From an uncultured Bacteroidales bacterium (lineage in GTDB: Bacteria > Bacteroidota > Bacteroidia > Bacteroidales > ML635J-15): a stretch of DNA of 64,000 nt. Numbering within the stretch: position 1 is the stretch's first letter; the number at the start of each line of letters is the position of its first letter. The notes below the pieces were generated by a model. That model saw only the letters and a program-made list of their open reading frames with translations. It made no database searches and had not been told where the DNA came from. The position numbers and the translations under genes are program-made. Shown here piece by piece: positions 1 through 9,214 of this stretch. The stretch is taken from positions 13,359-77,358 of the forward strand of contig CALDKB010000050.1 in NCBI GenBank assembly GCA_937899245.1. Reading direction: 5' to 3'.

Positions 1-204
1 AGAATTTTCATCCCGTTCCATTAGGTTGGCAAAACTATAAAATATATCAGTAGCATTTATTTTTTTAACGCAATTTTAAGGTATAATTTACTGATAATAG
101 CATAAATGCCAACTTCTGAACTGTCCGCAAGCAGGCAAAGGTACCGGACTTGAAAACAAACATATTTTTCAATTCTCAAAAAAAATCTCCATCATATCAT
201 AAAA

Positions 205-218
205 TTTACTATCTTGCG
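205..218 (+). promoter_or_regulatory. weak -7 promoter-like box upstream of the GWxTD gene
   Basis: TATCTTGCG begins at 210 and resembles the Bacteroidota -7 box TAnnTTTG with one mismatch, about 28 nt before the ATG at 246. The rest of 1-245 is AT-rich with no ORF I can support. An imperfect inverted repeat GTCCG...CGGAC lies at about 123-151. Confidence 0.3.
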
Positions 219-245
219 TTCTTTTAGTAAATTCTTTTCTATTCA

Positions 246-1739
246 ATGAAGAAACATCTTTTTATAGTTGCGATATGCCTGCTTTCAGGTTTTCAATCAT
301 TTGCCGGACTTGAAGTGTATTTTACATATTCAAAATTCAACTCGCCTCAAGGCCAATACATTGAAACATACATGAGCACAATTGGCTCGTCAGCAACACT
401 AAAGCAGAACGCCAACGGTAAATTCCAATCGGAAATTGAAATCTTAATGACCTTCAAGATTGGCGATTCCATAACAAATTTTGAAAAATACATTCTCCGC
501 GGACCAGAAATTGCCGACACCAACGGAACAATTCCAAATTTTATCGATGTTCAGCGCATAAACCTGCCAAACGGTTCATACACATTCGACATAAGCATCC
601 GCGACATCAACAGCGAAAAACCGCCATACTGCTTTAGCGACACGATAAACATGAACTTTGGCGAACAACTGCAATTCAGCGACATAGAACTTATCGAAAG
701 CTACGCCAAAGCAAGCAACGAATCGCAGATAACCAAGAGCGGTTACGACCTGGTTCCGTATGTCGCAAACTTCTTGCCGGCAAACATGAACTCATTGAAA
801 TTTTATGTGGAGACATACAATTCCAACAAGTCGCTAAACGGAGACTTCGTACTGAAATATCATATAGACGAGTACCCGTCGGGCAATGAAATTGCATCAT
901 GCAGCCGTTTCAAGAAAATGAAACAGGCAGAAGTTGTACCTTTTATCGGAGAACTTAACATCGAAAAACTTCCGAGCGGCAACTACAACCTCGTCGTTGA
1001 AGCTGTCAGCCAAAACAACGAAATCGTCTGCTCGACACGCTTTTTCTTTCAGCGCCAAAACGAAAAAATATACAGCTCTGCAGAATACGCCGAGCGCGCA
1101 CAGCAATTTGACCTAAACAACTCTTTCGCCGGCGACATGAATTCACGCGATTCGCTGGTATTTTACATAAAGTCATTACGACCAGTAGCAAATGTTTACG
1201 AACGTCCATTCATCGACAACCAACTTCGCAAGGCAGACATTGCGACCATGCAAAAGTACTTTGTAGAATTTTGGGTAAAGAGAAACTACGTGAACCCCGA
1301 AAACGAATGGTACCAGTACAAAAAGCAAGTAGAAAAAGTCGAAAGGAACTACGCCACAACAATCCGTCATGGATTTGAAACAGACAGGGGCGTTATTTAT
1401 TTGCAATACGGCGTTCCAAACCATATTTTCCAATCGCCATTGGAGGCAGGCGCATATCCTTACGAAATATGGCAGTACTACCGCATTGGCGAAGAGAACA
1501 ACTGCAAGTTCGTGTTCTACAATCCAAGTCTTGTCGGCGAAAATTTCGAATTGCTCCACTCGAACAAACAGGGCGAAGTACAGACCTTCAACTGGACACA
1601 ATATCTTGCGCGCAGCAAGAGCACCTCGTACGGAATCACCGACACGTACAACTCAACCGACTTTTCGGCATCCGGATATGACTTGCACACGTTTACTAAC
1701 GACTGGGAACGTCGTGCAATTGAAGAATTTAACAAATAA
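246..1739 (+). CDS. GWxTD domain-containing secreted protein
   Basis: Member of the GWxTD family found in Bacteroidota and related phyla; its biochemical role is not established. Residues 1-20 form a signal peptide (lysine-rich start, hydrophobic core, ending SFAG), so the protein should act in the periplasm or envelope. The family signature sits near residues 376-380, read here as GFETD followed directly by RGVIYLQYG, and then the expected PYEIWQYYR block. The first two thirds look like beta-rich repeats of about 130 residues. The ATG at 246 is the only start that keeps the signal peptide. The stop lies 4 nt before the next ATG, so it is very probably co-transcribed with the pseudokinase gene. 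Confidence 0.85.
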   Translation: MKKHLFIVAICLLSGFQSFAGLEVYFTYSKFNSPQGQYIETYMSTIGSSATLKQNANGKFQSEIEILMTFKIGDSITNFEKYILRGPEIADTNGTIPNFIDVQRINLPNGSYTFDISIRDINSEKPPYCFSDTINMNFGEQLQFSDIELIESYAKASNESQITKSGYDLVPYVANFLPANMNSLKFYVETYNSNKSLNGDFVLKYHIDEYPSGNEIASCSRFKKMKQAEVVPFIGELNIEKLPSGNYNLVVEAVSQNNEIVCSTRFFFQRQNEKIYSSAEYAERAQQFDLNNSFAGDMNSRDSLVFYIKSLRPVANVYERPFIDNQLRKADIATMQKYFVEFWVKRNYVNPENEWYQYKKQVEKVERNYATTIRHGFETDRGVIYLQYGVPNHIFQSPLEAGAYPYEIWQYYRIGEENNCKFVFYNPSLVGENFELLHSNKQGEVQTFNWTQYLARSKSTSYGITDTYNSTDFSASGYDLHTFTNDWERRAIEEFNK

Positions 1740-1743
1740 CAAT

Positions 1744-2664
1744 ATGACACCGAAGGTTATAGAGGGGAATATCGGAAAGTTCGTGTTTTTCCCAGAAGAA
1801 ACAGACACAATAATTAGCAAGAGCGAAAGATCTACCGTATATATCGGTGCAAATGTCGACACTAAGGAAAAGGTAATACTGAAAAAGTTATCGACGGAAA
1901 TGTTCGGCAACAATGCGCAAAGATTCAAATTCTTCGCCACAGTTGCCACTGAAGCAAAACTCGACGGTCTAGTAAATGTCAACGACATAATCTTCGAGGA
2001 CAGCGATATATATCTGGTATGCGAATACATATCGGGGCGCACGCTAAAGGAACTCATCTACGACCCGAAACTTATGGATTATCGCAACGACGTATTTTTC
2101 CTTCGCATAATTTCAAATTGCCTTGAAACCCTATCAATGATTCACAAACTGAAACTTAGCCACGGCAACTTGCGTCCGGAAAACATCATTGTACAATGGG
2201 ATGACTGCGAGGAATTCGATTTCATGCACCCGACAGCAAAAATTCTTAGTCTAGAAAGCATAAAGCTTGGATTCAAGGCGATGCCGTTGCTCCGCGAACC
2301 GCAGGACACCCTGTATCAAAGTCCCGAGCAACTCCTAGGATTCGAAGATCTTGTTGGTGATTATAGCGACATCTACAGCATGGGGTTAATACTTTACGAA
2401 GCTATTGCCCGCGAACCTGTATATGCTCCAGATAAACCACTAGTAAAGCGGCAGCAGGTATTCGGAAAAATAGAAAAGCACTATCGCACCGACGAAAACG
2501 TTTACAAGGTAATTGAAAAGGCAACCGTTAAGCCTCTTCCGTTTGTTCCTGCAGCAATAAGCGAAAACGCACAGAAAATGATGGTTGTAAAGTCTCTTAA
2601 CGACAGATACCAGACAACCACAGACTTCAAGAACGATGTTGACACTCTTATTCAAACAATTTAA
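1744..2664 (+). CDS. protein kinase-fold protein, probable pseudokinase
   Basis: A 306-residue cytoplasmic protein with a Ser/Thr-kinase fold but eroded catalytic motifs. The beta-3 lysine is plausible (K47 in VILKK). The catalytic loop reads HGNLRPEN (140-147), with Asn where the HRD aspartate should be. The DFG position reads SLE (about 169-171). The glycine-rich loop has no GxGxxG. Structural motifs are intact: SPE (193-195) in place of APE, and DIYSMGLILYE (from 209). No membrane segment or PASTA domain is present. I chose the ATG at 1744 because the longer frame overlaps the upstream gene almost completely. The 4-nt gap suggests co-transcription with the GWxTD protein. Probably a scaffold or nucleotide sensor; residual activity cannot be excluded. 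Confidence 0.75.
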   Translation: MTPKVIEGNIGKFVFFPEETDTIISKSERSTVYIGANVDTKEKVILKKLSTEMFGNNAQRFKFFATVATEAKLDGLVNVNDIIFEDSDIYLVCEYISGRTLKELIYDPKLMDYRNDVFFLRIISNCLETLSMIHKLKLSHGNLRPENIIVQWDDCEEFDFMHPTAKILSLESIKLGFKAMPLLREPQDTLYQSPEQLLGFEDLVGDYSDIYSMGLILYEAIAREPVYAPDKPLVKRQQVFGKIEKHYRTDENVYKVIEKATVKPLPFVPAAISENAQKMMVVKSLNDRYQTTTDFKNDVDTLIQTI

Positions 2665-2698
2665 ATAGCACTAATACTAACCTTAAAAACTTAAAGAC

Positions 2699-3400
2699 AT
2701 GACAATTGAGGAAAAAAACAAAATTCAGAAGAAATGGGACACCGAAATCAAGTCTCTTAATTCTTGGAGCATGTTCAAGATTATGGGCGAACTAGTAAAC
2801 GGTTTCGACCACTACGAGAAATTAGGCCCATGCGTTGCAATATTCGGTTCGGCAAGAACAAAAGAAGACAATCCATACTACATTGGCGCAGAAGAAACTG
2901 CATACCAACTTGTACAGAAAGGATACGGTATTATCACCGGCGGCGGTCCTGGCATCATGGAAGCCGGTAACCGCGGAGCTCAGCGAGGCGGCGGAACATC
3001 GGCTGGCTGCAATATCGTTCTCGAATTCGAACAAGCCGCCAACAAGTACATCGACACCGACAAGCTTTGCACATTCGACTACTTCTTCACACGTAAGACA
3101 ATGTTCATGCGTTACGCACAAGGTTTCATCATCTTCCCAGGCGGATTTGGAACTTTCGACGAACTTTTCGAAGCTGTTACTCTTATCCAAACTAAGAAAA
3201 TCGCGAAATTCCCAATTATCCTTTTCGGATCAAAATATTGGACAGGTCTTTTCGAATGGGTAAAGGAATTTGTCCTGAATCAGGAACACAATATTTCGCC
3301 TAAAGACCTTGAAATCTACAACATTGTTGACACTCCAGAAGAAGCAGTAAAGATTATCGAAGATTTCTACAAGAACTACGACCACAAGCCAAATTTCTAA
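2699..3400 (+). CDS. LOG/TIGR00730-family Rossmann-fold protein (nucleoside 5'-monophosphate phosphoribohydrolase type)
   Basis: A 233-residue cytoplasmic protein of the LOG family, whose studied members cleave the N-glycosidic bond of AMP or N6-modified AMP to give the base and ribose 5-phosphate. The Rossmann phosphate-binding stretch GGGPGIMEAGN lies near residues 80-90, and the signature PGGFGTFDE at 147-155 matches the catalytic PGGxGTxxE. An arginine- and aromatic-rich FFTRKTMFMRYAQ segment precedes it as usual. It is 34 nt downstream of the pseudokinase gene and followed by a clear terminator. Bacterial physiological substrates are poorly known; older annotations as lysine decarboxylase should be disregarded. 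Confidence 0.88.
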   Translation: MTIEEKNKIQKKWDTEIKSLNSWSMFKIMGELVNGFDHYEKLGPCVAIFGSARTKEDNPYYIGAEETAYQLVQKGYGIITGGGPGIMEAGNRGAQRGGGTSAGCNIVLEFEQAANKYIDTDKLCTFDYFFTRKTMFMRYAQGFIIFPGGFGTFDELFEAVTLIQTKKIAKFPIILFGSKYWTGLFEWVKEFVLNQEHNISPKDLEIYNIVDTPEEAVKIIEDFYKNYDHKPNF

Positions 3401-3413
3401 TCAAAAACAATAC

Positions 3414-3439
3414 GATGGCGACAAATGTCGCCATCTTTT
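3414..3439 (+). terminator. rho-independent terminator
   Basis: Perfect 9-bp stem GATGGCGAC / GTCGCCATC with loop AAAT, followed by TTTT, 13 nt after the LOG-family stop codon. Confidence 0.85.
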
Positions 3440-3453
3440 AAATCAACCCTGCA

Positions 3454-4179
3454 ATGAAAAAAATTTCCCGTTTCGTAGCTACGTTCTTAATGGCATTGTC
3501 TCTGACATCAATGGCAATGGCCCAGGAAACAGAAAACAACACAACCCGTGAAAACGTCAGCGTTACAGCATATGTTTCATGCGGAACCCAATACATAAAC
3601 TTGGGCAACCTGAATAACGAACTGAGATCGATAAGCTATAGCAGTTTTTCAAACTTCAACGTCCTGACAGGACTTGGCGCCGATGTTGCAATATTCAACC
3701 GCTGGATTATCGGCGTCGAATGGGACCATTGCAAAAATACAGCATCATCGATAAACACTGACCTAATGCTGAAAGCAGACATGTCTGGCTCACGCACAAT
3801 GATTCGCTTCGGCTACAATGCCATACATCGCGAAAAATTCAACTTCTTCCCGGAGATTGGCTTTGGCGGAAACTTGATAAACCTCAAGACCCACAATGTA
3901 AGCCTCGACTCCACGTCAATGAATTTTTCACAGGCATTCCAAACTAACGACGGCAACAAAATTACATACACTAACTCGTTCATCAACGTCGGTGCCGGCA
4001 TCGACTTCACAATCAGGGACGGAGAAGACGCCAAAGGTGGCTGTCGAATTGGACTTCGCTGCGGATATATGATTGGCGTAAGCAAATCATGGCGCAACAG
4101 CCTTCAGGACATAACCGGGCCAAACATAAATCCAAATATGTTCTATCTGAAACTGACGCTAGGATTCACAACTAGATAG
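3454..4179 (+). CDS. outer-membrane beta-barrel-like protein, function unknown
   Basis: A 241-residue protein with a clear signal peptide (about residues 1-23, ending AMAQ). The remainder has alternating hydrophobic/aromatic strands with polar turns and ends LKLTLGFTTR, resembling the small eight-stranded barrel proteins of Bacteroidota (OmpW/OMP_b-brl type). No catalytic motif is visible. It sits after a terminator and converges with the GH28 gene: the two coding regions overlap by 8 bp (4172-4179), so transcription of each runs into the end of the other. The barrel call is from pattern only. Confidence 0.6.
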   Translation: MKKISRFVATFLMALSLTSMAMAQETENNTTRENVSVTAYVSCGTQYINLGNLNNELRSISYSSFSNFNVLTGLGADVAIFNRWIIGVEWDHCKNTASSINTDLMLKADMSGSRTMIRFGYNAIHREKFNFFPEIGFGGNLINLKTHNVSLDSTSMNFSQAFQTNDGNKITYTNSFINVGAGIDFTIRDGEDAKGGCRIGLRCGYMIGVSKSWRNSLQDITGPNINPNMFYLKLTLGFTTR

Positions 4180-6211
4180 TTACAATTCCAACCGGCTCGT
4201 CATTACCACTTCTGACATTGGCAACAGAAAATTCCTTTTGCTTGCAATTCTTGAAATATAACAACTGTGGATTTGTAATTTCCGTCTGCGGTATAACTCC
4301 ACAATGAATCAAAGTCTTCAATCTTTCAAAATAACTTGAATCGCAACCTTCGATAACGCCAAGGCCAGAAATAGTCACATTCTTGATTTTTTCTCCAATC
4401 AAAAGAGCATATTTTCCATCAACAGCATCGTAATCAAGCGGATTTGACGAGGCCACAAGAATTGCACCTTCATCGAGCAGAATGCTGACATTGGAACGCA
4501 AATGTATGCTTCCTACCAAATAACGCCCTACCTTGAACACAAGCCTTCCTCCGCCCTTTTCGGCAATATAATCTATAGCTTTCTGGACTGAACTTGTATT
4601 AAGCGTTACGCCATCCGACTTGATGCCAAACATCGAAGCATTGTAGTCGTTTCCCATTGGTTTCGGTTGCTCGACATTTCCCGAATTTGAACTCGGCAAA
4701 ACAGCATTCGCACTTGCCTTCGATTGGACAACCTGATTCTTGCCGACAGCATTAGGTTCCTCAATATCAACATCTTCCATGACAAGATTATTCGCATCAT
4801 CAGCGACAATACACGGACGATAATCGTTATCGACTAGGCGCAACCTCACATTTTTCATCACAATTCCGTCTGCATGACGAATATAGAAGCCCCAGGCCGG
4901 CAATTCCTTCCAGCACGAAAATTCAGGATACTGCTTCTCGCGCTCCGGAATTTCAGATAACGCCTCATCGGTACATGCTTGATATGCATACTTCATATCT
5001 GTTTTACCCGGATATACGATTTCAATGTTTTCTAGACGCACATTTTCAATGCGATGTCCCGGAACTCCGACGATGCTGCTCGGACTTACATTACGCGGCA
5101 AATCCTCAACAGGACCTTCGTAGCTATAACCAGCATCCGCCTTATCAAAAGGCACTTCGGCATACATATTTTTTATGACAATATCCTTCAAGCATGGCTC
5201 GACCTTGCCTGTGTTTCTACTTGCGAAACGCAAGAATATCGGATTTCCAGTATTTATGCTCCGAAGCCCATCTATTTCGACATCCTCGACAGCGCCACCA
5301 TCCACACTTGCTATGGTAACTGCAGAACGATAAGTGTCGAAAATCGTAATATTCTTAAAGCGGAAATGACGGAAAATGCCGCGTGTCATAGTGCCGAACT
5401 TTATTCCATTTGCACTTGAACGTCCGACACAATTTTCAACATACACATTTTCGCTCACACCGTCAACACTATGACTTTTAAAGCAATACACATCGTCAGC
5501 AGCATCCATGTAGCAGTTGCGGATAATCACGTCGGAGCAATCTACAACGTCAATGCCATCGTTGTTCCAATATGATTTCGAATCGACGGTGACATTCTCC
5601 ACAAGCAAATGCCGGCACTGGTCGTACTGCTGATTCCAGCTTGCAGGATTTCTCAATGTTATTCCCTGTATTAGAATGCTGTCGCACTCGCGAAAATGAA
5701 TATTTTCCGGACGATTCCCTTCATTTGGACGATCATATTTCAACGGATCATTGACTACGCCCTGATGAATAAGCTGAACCATATTATTCGCGACTTCAAA
5801 ACCACGGCAATCTATTGTTCCACCACCAATAATCCCAATGTTATTCTGCTTCACCGCAAAAATAAACGACGTCCATCGGCAATACGAATCTTTTACATAA
5901 TCCAAAGGATTAAGCGAGCCAAGCAAGGTTGCACCCTTTTCAAGACATAGGAACACATTGCTTTTCAAATAAATAGACCCACAGACATACCGCCCCGCAG
6001 AAAACACAACACGACCTCCACCTCGACTTGCTGCCGAATCTATCGCCTTCTGAATACTTTTAGTATTCAGTGTTACACCATCTGGCACCGCTCCAAAATC
6101 ACGGACATTAAAATCATTACCACGAATAGTTGCACCAGCAAAAAAGTCTTGTGCATTACAAGTTGTAACAACTGTTAAAAATATAAGTAATAGAAATAAA
6201 ATGTTTTTCAT
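4172..6211 (-). CDS. glycoside hydrolase family 28 protein (polygalacturonase/rhamnogalacturonase type) with a partial second domain
   Basis: Secreted pectin-type hydrolase: signal peptide 1-20 (ends CNA), then a right-handed beta-helix. GH28 landmarks are visible: NNDGID (216-221), the aspartate pair D239-D240 and NGIKFGT (268-274), the GIK variant of the RIK motif; the usual GHG is replaced by a region around H247. Family members hydrolyse alpha-1,4 links to galacturonate. Residues 520-679 repeat the N-terminal part of the enzyme (DGVTLNT, QKAID, KGGGRLVF, GRYLVGSI) but stop before the catalytic motifs, so this tail is a truncated duplicate. The gene follows GH106 by 10 nt on the same strand, which suggests joint action on rhamnogalacturonan; that substrate is inferred. 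Confidence 0.87.
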   Translation of the reverse strand: MKNILFLLLIFLTVVTTCNAQDFFAGATIRGNDFNVRDFGAVPDGVTLNTKSIQKAIDSAASRGGGRVVFSAGRYVCGSIYLKSNVFLCLEKGATLLGSLNPLDYVKDSYCRWTSFIFAVKQNNIGIIGGGTIDCRGFEVANNMVQLIHQGVVNDPLKYDRPNEGNRPENIHFRECDSILIQGITLRNPASWNQQYDQCRHLLVENVTVDSKSYWNNDGIDVVDCSDVIIRNCYMDAADDVYCFKSHSVDGVSENVYVENCVGRSSANGIKFGTMTRGIFRHFRFKNITIFDTYRSAVTIASVDGGAVEDVEIDGLRSINTGNPIFLRFASRNTGKVEPCLKDIVIKNMYAEVPFDKADAGYSYEGPVEDLPRNVSPSSIVGVPGHRIENVRLENIEIVYPGKTDMKYAYQACTDEALSEIPEREKQYPEFSCWKELPAWGFYIRHADGIVMKNVRLRLVDNDYRPCIVADDANNLVMEDVDIEEPNAVGKNQVVQSKASANAVLPSSNSGNVEQPKPMGNDYNASMFGIKSDGVTLNTSSVQKAIDYIAEKGGGRLVFKVGRYLVGSIHLRSNVSILLDEGAILVASSNPLDYDAVDGKYALLIGEKIKNVTISGLGVIEGCDSSYFERLKTLIHCGVIPQTEITNPQLLYFKNCKQKEFSVANVRSGNDEPVGIVTI

Positions 6212-6221
6212 AGTTCTTCGT

Positions 6222-9044
6222 TTAATATACCTTTACAGGACCAACCAATCCCAACGACACCAGCGGAACATTCCGTTTTATCATAAAATGCTGAACCGTT
6301 GGATTGTCCTTCATTTCAAGTTGCATATAATTGCCCATCAAGGTTGTAACCTTTATCTCAATGCTATTCTTTCCTCCATGAAGCAAATTGCCTATTTCGT
6401 AAATACGTTCTCCATACCATTGAACACCACAAGCAACCCCATTTACAGTGAGTTCGCATATGTCGTACACCTTGCCAAGATTTATGTAGTTTGGAATTTC
6501 GCCATCCAATTCCAAGGTTGTACGATAAATTATATCGCCCATAAAATTCACAAAAGGAGTCTCCTTTAAGTCAACAAGTTGCTCAAGCACGGTGTCTTTT
6601 GTCCATTTTTCGGAAGAATGCACAAAAGTAAGCTGCCAATTGTTAAGCTCCAGAGCATTTGCGCCTTCCGCAGGTTTCTTCTGCCAAGCTTTTTCGCTCC
6701 TTTCATTATTGAATACAATTAGCCAAGCTTCAGAAGGACCAAACCGCAAATGCAGATTGCCGTTTTCAAGCGGCAGAACATAACGCGCACCATCATTTGC
6801 ATCATAAAGCCATGCAGTCCTTCCATTTACAACAGCCGAAAAATCAATATCACTTTCAACCGACTCGTTTATATTGGCATTTGCTAAAAGGAAAACATCG
6901 GAACCATCATCGCCAACATAATGATTCTGAAGCAAAAAACGATCTGGCCGTGCAATAGTTATATCGTGAGGCAAATCATATTTATTCATTACATCAAAAT
7001 ACCATTCGAGATATTTTCCGTCCGCCGGTTTCTTCAAAAGAACAAAATTCTGCGAATATTTCTTCATTTTCTCCACTGTAGAATGGATTTTTACATCGCG
7101 CTTTTGGTAATTCATTAAGCCAAGCGACTTATCTGGAAACTTTCCGACACAGAACACACGACCGCCTTTCTTCACAAATTCCAAAATTTTATCTGCTGAT
7201 TCCTGCGAAAGGCCCGAGACTTCGGCCAAAAACAATACCGAATATTCTTTTTTGCCGTAACATAACCTGCCATTTGCAACTGTAGCATTACTAATAATCG
7301 ACTCGCTAACATAATCGGCGCCGCCGCCATTCTTATGAATTGCCTCCCACAGCAACGACGTGTACGGCACATTCAACTTCCCGGGAAAAGGTTCTGTTTG
7401 CACGCCATACTCTGTCCACAAATCGCAATTGGCTGGTAAAATTGCAATATCAGTCTGCATTTCGGCATTCTGCAAAAGGTAAGCCATGCGAGTTCGGTAG
7501 TCGTTAAGCAAATGAAAATATTTCCACCATGTATTTTTTTCGTTGTAATAACTTCCGTACTGAACCCAGCCGGGCAATCCGGCTTCTGGCGGCGAATAAT
7601 TAAATCCGTGCCAAACCGAATGCGTAATTCCAGAGAAGGCGCTCATGTCGGAACCGACTTTCAGCAATTCGAGCGAAGTTGCAAACACACGATAAGTATT
7701 TGTCATTTCCTCGGCGCTCACAACACGTTTTCCGCTCAAATGCGCAGCCGACGACACATATTTGTTAATCATCGTGTATGCACGTCCGCGCCTATAATCC
7801 TCATCGCCCATCTCCTCGCCTACCTTGTGACGAAGATAATTTGTAGTCCACGATTCGCCTTCGGGAATGTCATATCCAAGCGAAGTCTCCAACGGGAAAA
7901 AACCGTGGCCGTATGCCTGAGCTCGAGATTTTACACCTTGATTTTCACACCATTGCAAATAAGTTTTTGTGTAGCGCTCGTGCAAAAGTTCTGCCTTGGT
8001 AAGTTCAAAATCGTAACGCACTCGATTTACCTTTTCATGAAAATCAGACGATTTTTGTGCGCCAAAATTGTAACTTACAACATCGCCCAACCGTCCGACT
8101 TTAAACATTATAAACGGCAGCCAAGGCATTAAATCATAGCCACGTCGCGACTTAAATTCCGCAGCAAAATCCGATGTCCAGTTGCAACCTTCAAGCTCCA
8201 TGCTATCGACAAAATACGCGCGCAAATGAGCTTTTATCGGTCCCAATTTTGTTTGGAGAGTCACCGACATGTTATTCAAATAACGCTCTACAGCACCAGT
8301 ATTCATGTGATCTACTATCGAACCAGCTGCACCCGGCGCACCATTAATTACACAGGCAAACGAATCGTAGCGAACTAGTGCATATACAAAATGTTTTCCC
8401 CGAGGAATGTCAATCGAAATGGAATCTCCGGAAATTTTGTCCGTTAAATCCACAATCTGAGAAAGCGAGCAAATGGAATCGGGAGCCAGTTTTATGGCAA
8501 CCAGTTCACTTGTACGGTCAGGATTGGGGACAGTCACACCAGGATCTACAGCTTTACAAATATCAGAGACAGAAAAAGTTATAGTCTGGCCGCCATCAAT
8601 TTCCATTGCGTATGTCAGCATTACCGAAGCACGCTCATCGCGGGGCAAGGTTTCAGAACCAAAAGGCCAACCCGAGCCAACAATTAGGTCGCATTGCATA
8701 CCTAATCGTTCGGCTTCGTCAAAAGTCGTCTTCAAGGCCGAAATCCACTCGTCAGACAGCCACACTAGCGACCTTTTGCCCATATCATCACATCGCGAAG
8801 GAAATTCTATAGGATTTATCTCGACACCGCCAATGCCAGCCTCTTTAAGCAATCGCAATTCGCGGACAAGTTCTTGTGGCTCAACTTTGTCGCCATTCCA
8901 CCACCAGCGTACAAAAGGACGATATTTTGCATCCGGATTGCGAAACTGCTCGTACAATCCAGCCGAAGCCTGACCGAAAGTTTGTGGCATGGAAATGGCC
9001 ACAACAACAACGAGCAATAATATTTTCGCAAAGTGATTTCGCAT
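6222..9044 (-). CDS. GH106-like glycosyl hydrolase (alpha-L-rhamnosidase family)
   Basis: A 940-residue secreted enzyme. After a signal peptide (ends TFGQ) comes the typical opening of this family, FVRWWWNGDKV, then LLKEAGIGGVEI. Further family-like stretches include SAEEMTNTYR, AFSGITHSVWHGF and YRTRMAYLLQ, and a C-terminal beta-sandwich. GH106 enzymes remove alpha-linked rhamnose, for example from rhamnogalacturonan. I start at the ATG at 9044, not the in-frame TTG at 9056, because that TTG is the end of the -7 box TACCTTTG. Probably transcribed with the GH28 gene 10 nt downstream. Family membership is clear from wording; exact substrate is not. Confidence 0.82.
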   Translation of the reverse strand: MRNHFAKILLLVVVVAISMPQTFGQASAGLYEQFRNPDAKYRPFVRWWWNGDKVEPQELVRELRLLKEAGIGGVEINPIEFPSRCDDMGKRSLVWLSDEWISALKTTFDEAERLGMQCDLIVGSGWPFGSETLPRDERASVMLTYAMEIDGGQTITFSVSDICKAVDPGVTVPNPDRTSELVAIKLAPDSICSLSQIVDLTDKISGDSISIDIPRGKHFVYALVRYDSFACVINGAPGAAGSIVDHMNTGAVERYLNNMSVTLQTKLGPIKAHLRAYFVDSMELEGCNWTSDFAAEFKSRRGYDLMPWLPFIMFKVGRLGDVVSYNFGAQKSSDFHEKVNRVRYDFELTKAELLHERYTKTYLQWCENQGVKSRAQAYGHGFFPLETSLGYDIPEGESWTTNYLRHKVGEEMGDEDYRRGRAYTMINKYVSSAAHLSGKRVVSAEEMTNTYRVFATSLELLKVGSDMSAFSGITHSVWHGFNYSPPEAGLPGWVQYGSYYNEKNTWWKYFHLLNDYRTRMAYLLQNAEMQTDIAILPANCDLWTEYGVQTEPFPGKLNVPYTSLLWEAIHKNGGGADYVSESIISNATVANGRLCYGKKEYSVLFLAEVSGLSQESADKILEFVKKGGRVFCVGKFPDKSLGLMNYQKRDVKIHSTVEKMKKYSQNFVLLKKPADGKYLEWYFDVMNKYDLPHDITIARPDRFLLQNHYVGDDGSDVFLLANANINESVESDIDFSAVVNGRTAWLYDANDGARYVLPLENGNLHLRFGPSEAWLIVFNNERSEKAWQKKPAEGANALELNNWQLTFVHSSEKWTKDTVLEQLVDLKETPFVNFMGDIIYRTTLELDGEIPNYINLGKVYDICELTVNGVACGVQWYGERIYEIGNLLHGGKNSIEIKVTTLMGNYMQLEMKDNPTVQHFMIKRNVPLVSLGLVGPVKVY

Positions 9045-9053
9045 AATTAGACA

Positions 9054-9061
9054 CAAAGGTA
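9054..9061 (-). promoter_or_regulatory. -7 promoter box for GH106-GH28
   Basis: On the minus strand TACCTTTG matches TAnnTTTG exactly and ends only 9 nt before the GH106 ATG, giving a very short leader. Confidence 0.6.
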
Positions 9062-9103
9062 AAAAAGATTAGAAAATTCGAGGATTTGAGAATTTGAAAA
9101 TTT

Positions 9104-9167
9104 ACGAACTATCGTTCGTGATGTTAGGCTACATCACTATATAGTAACATCATACGCGATAGCGTAT
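9104..9167. repeat. cluster of perfect inverted repeats between divergent GH106 and GH92 genes
   Basis: Consecutive palindromic units: ACGAAC-TATC-GTTCGT (9104-9119); GATGTTA (9120-9126) with TAACATC (9145-9151), enclosing GATGT/ACATC and the palindrome ACTATATAGT (9136-9145); and ATACGC-GATA-GCGTAT (9152-9167). The two outer hairpin loops, TATC and GATA, are complementary. The A/T-rich run before it (9062-9103) contains near-repeats of GAATTTGAAAATTT type. Confidence 0.8.
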
Positions 9168-9189
9168 AAATTATTTCAAACAAATTCTT

Positions 9190-9197
9190 TATCTTCG
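9190..9197 (+). promoter_or_regulatory. -7 promoter-like box for GH92
   Basis: TATCTTCG differs from TAnnTTTG at one base and lies 17 nt before the GH92 start codon. Confidence 0.5.
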
Positions 9198-9214
9198 CAT
9201 CAAATTCTTCAAAT

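Noticed and set aside
1176..1601. 141-codon minus-strand frame
   Set aside because: Antisense shadow of the GWxTD gene with no homology features.
1369..1743. Long N-terminal extension of the pseudokinase frame
   Set aside because: It lies wholly inside the GWxTD gene in another frame, lacks kinase features, and the kinase-like part begins properly at ATG 1744.
8473..8973. 166-codon plus-strand frame and similar frames at 7512-8132
   Set aside because: Shadows of the GH106 coding sequence; no family text or start context.
9045..9056. TTG start for GH106
   Set aside because: The TTG belongs to the -7 box TACCTTTG; ATG 9044 is the natural start.
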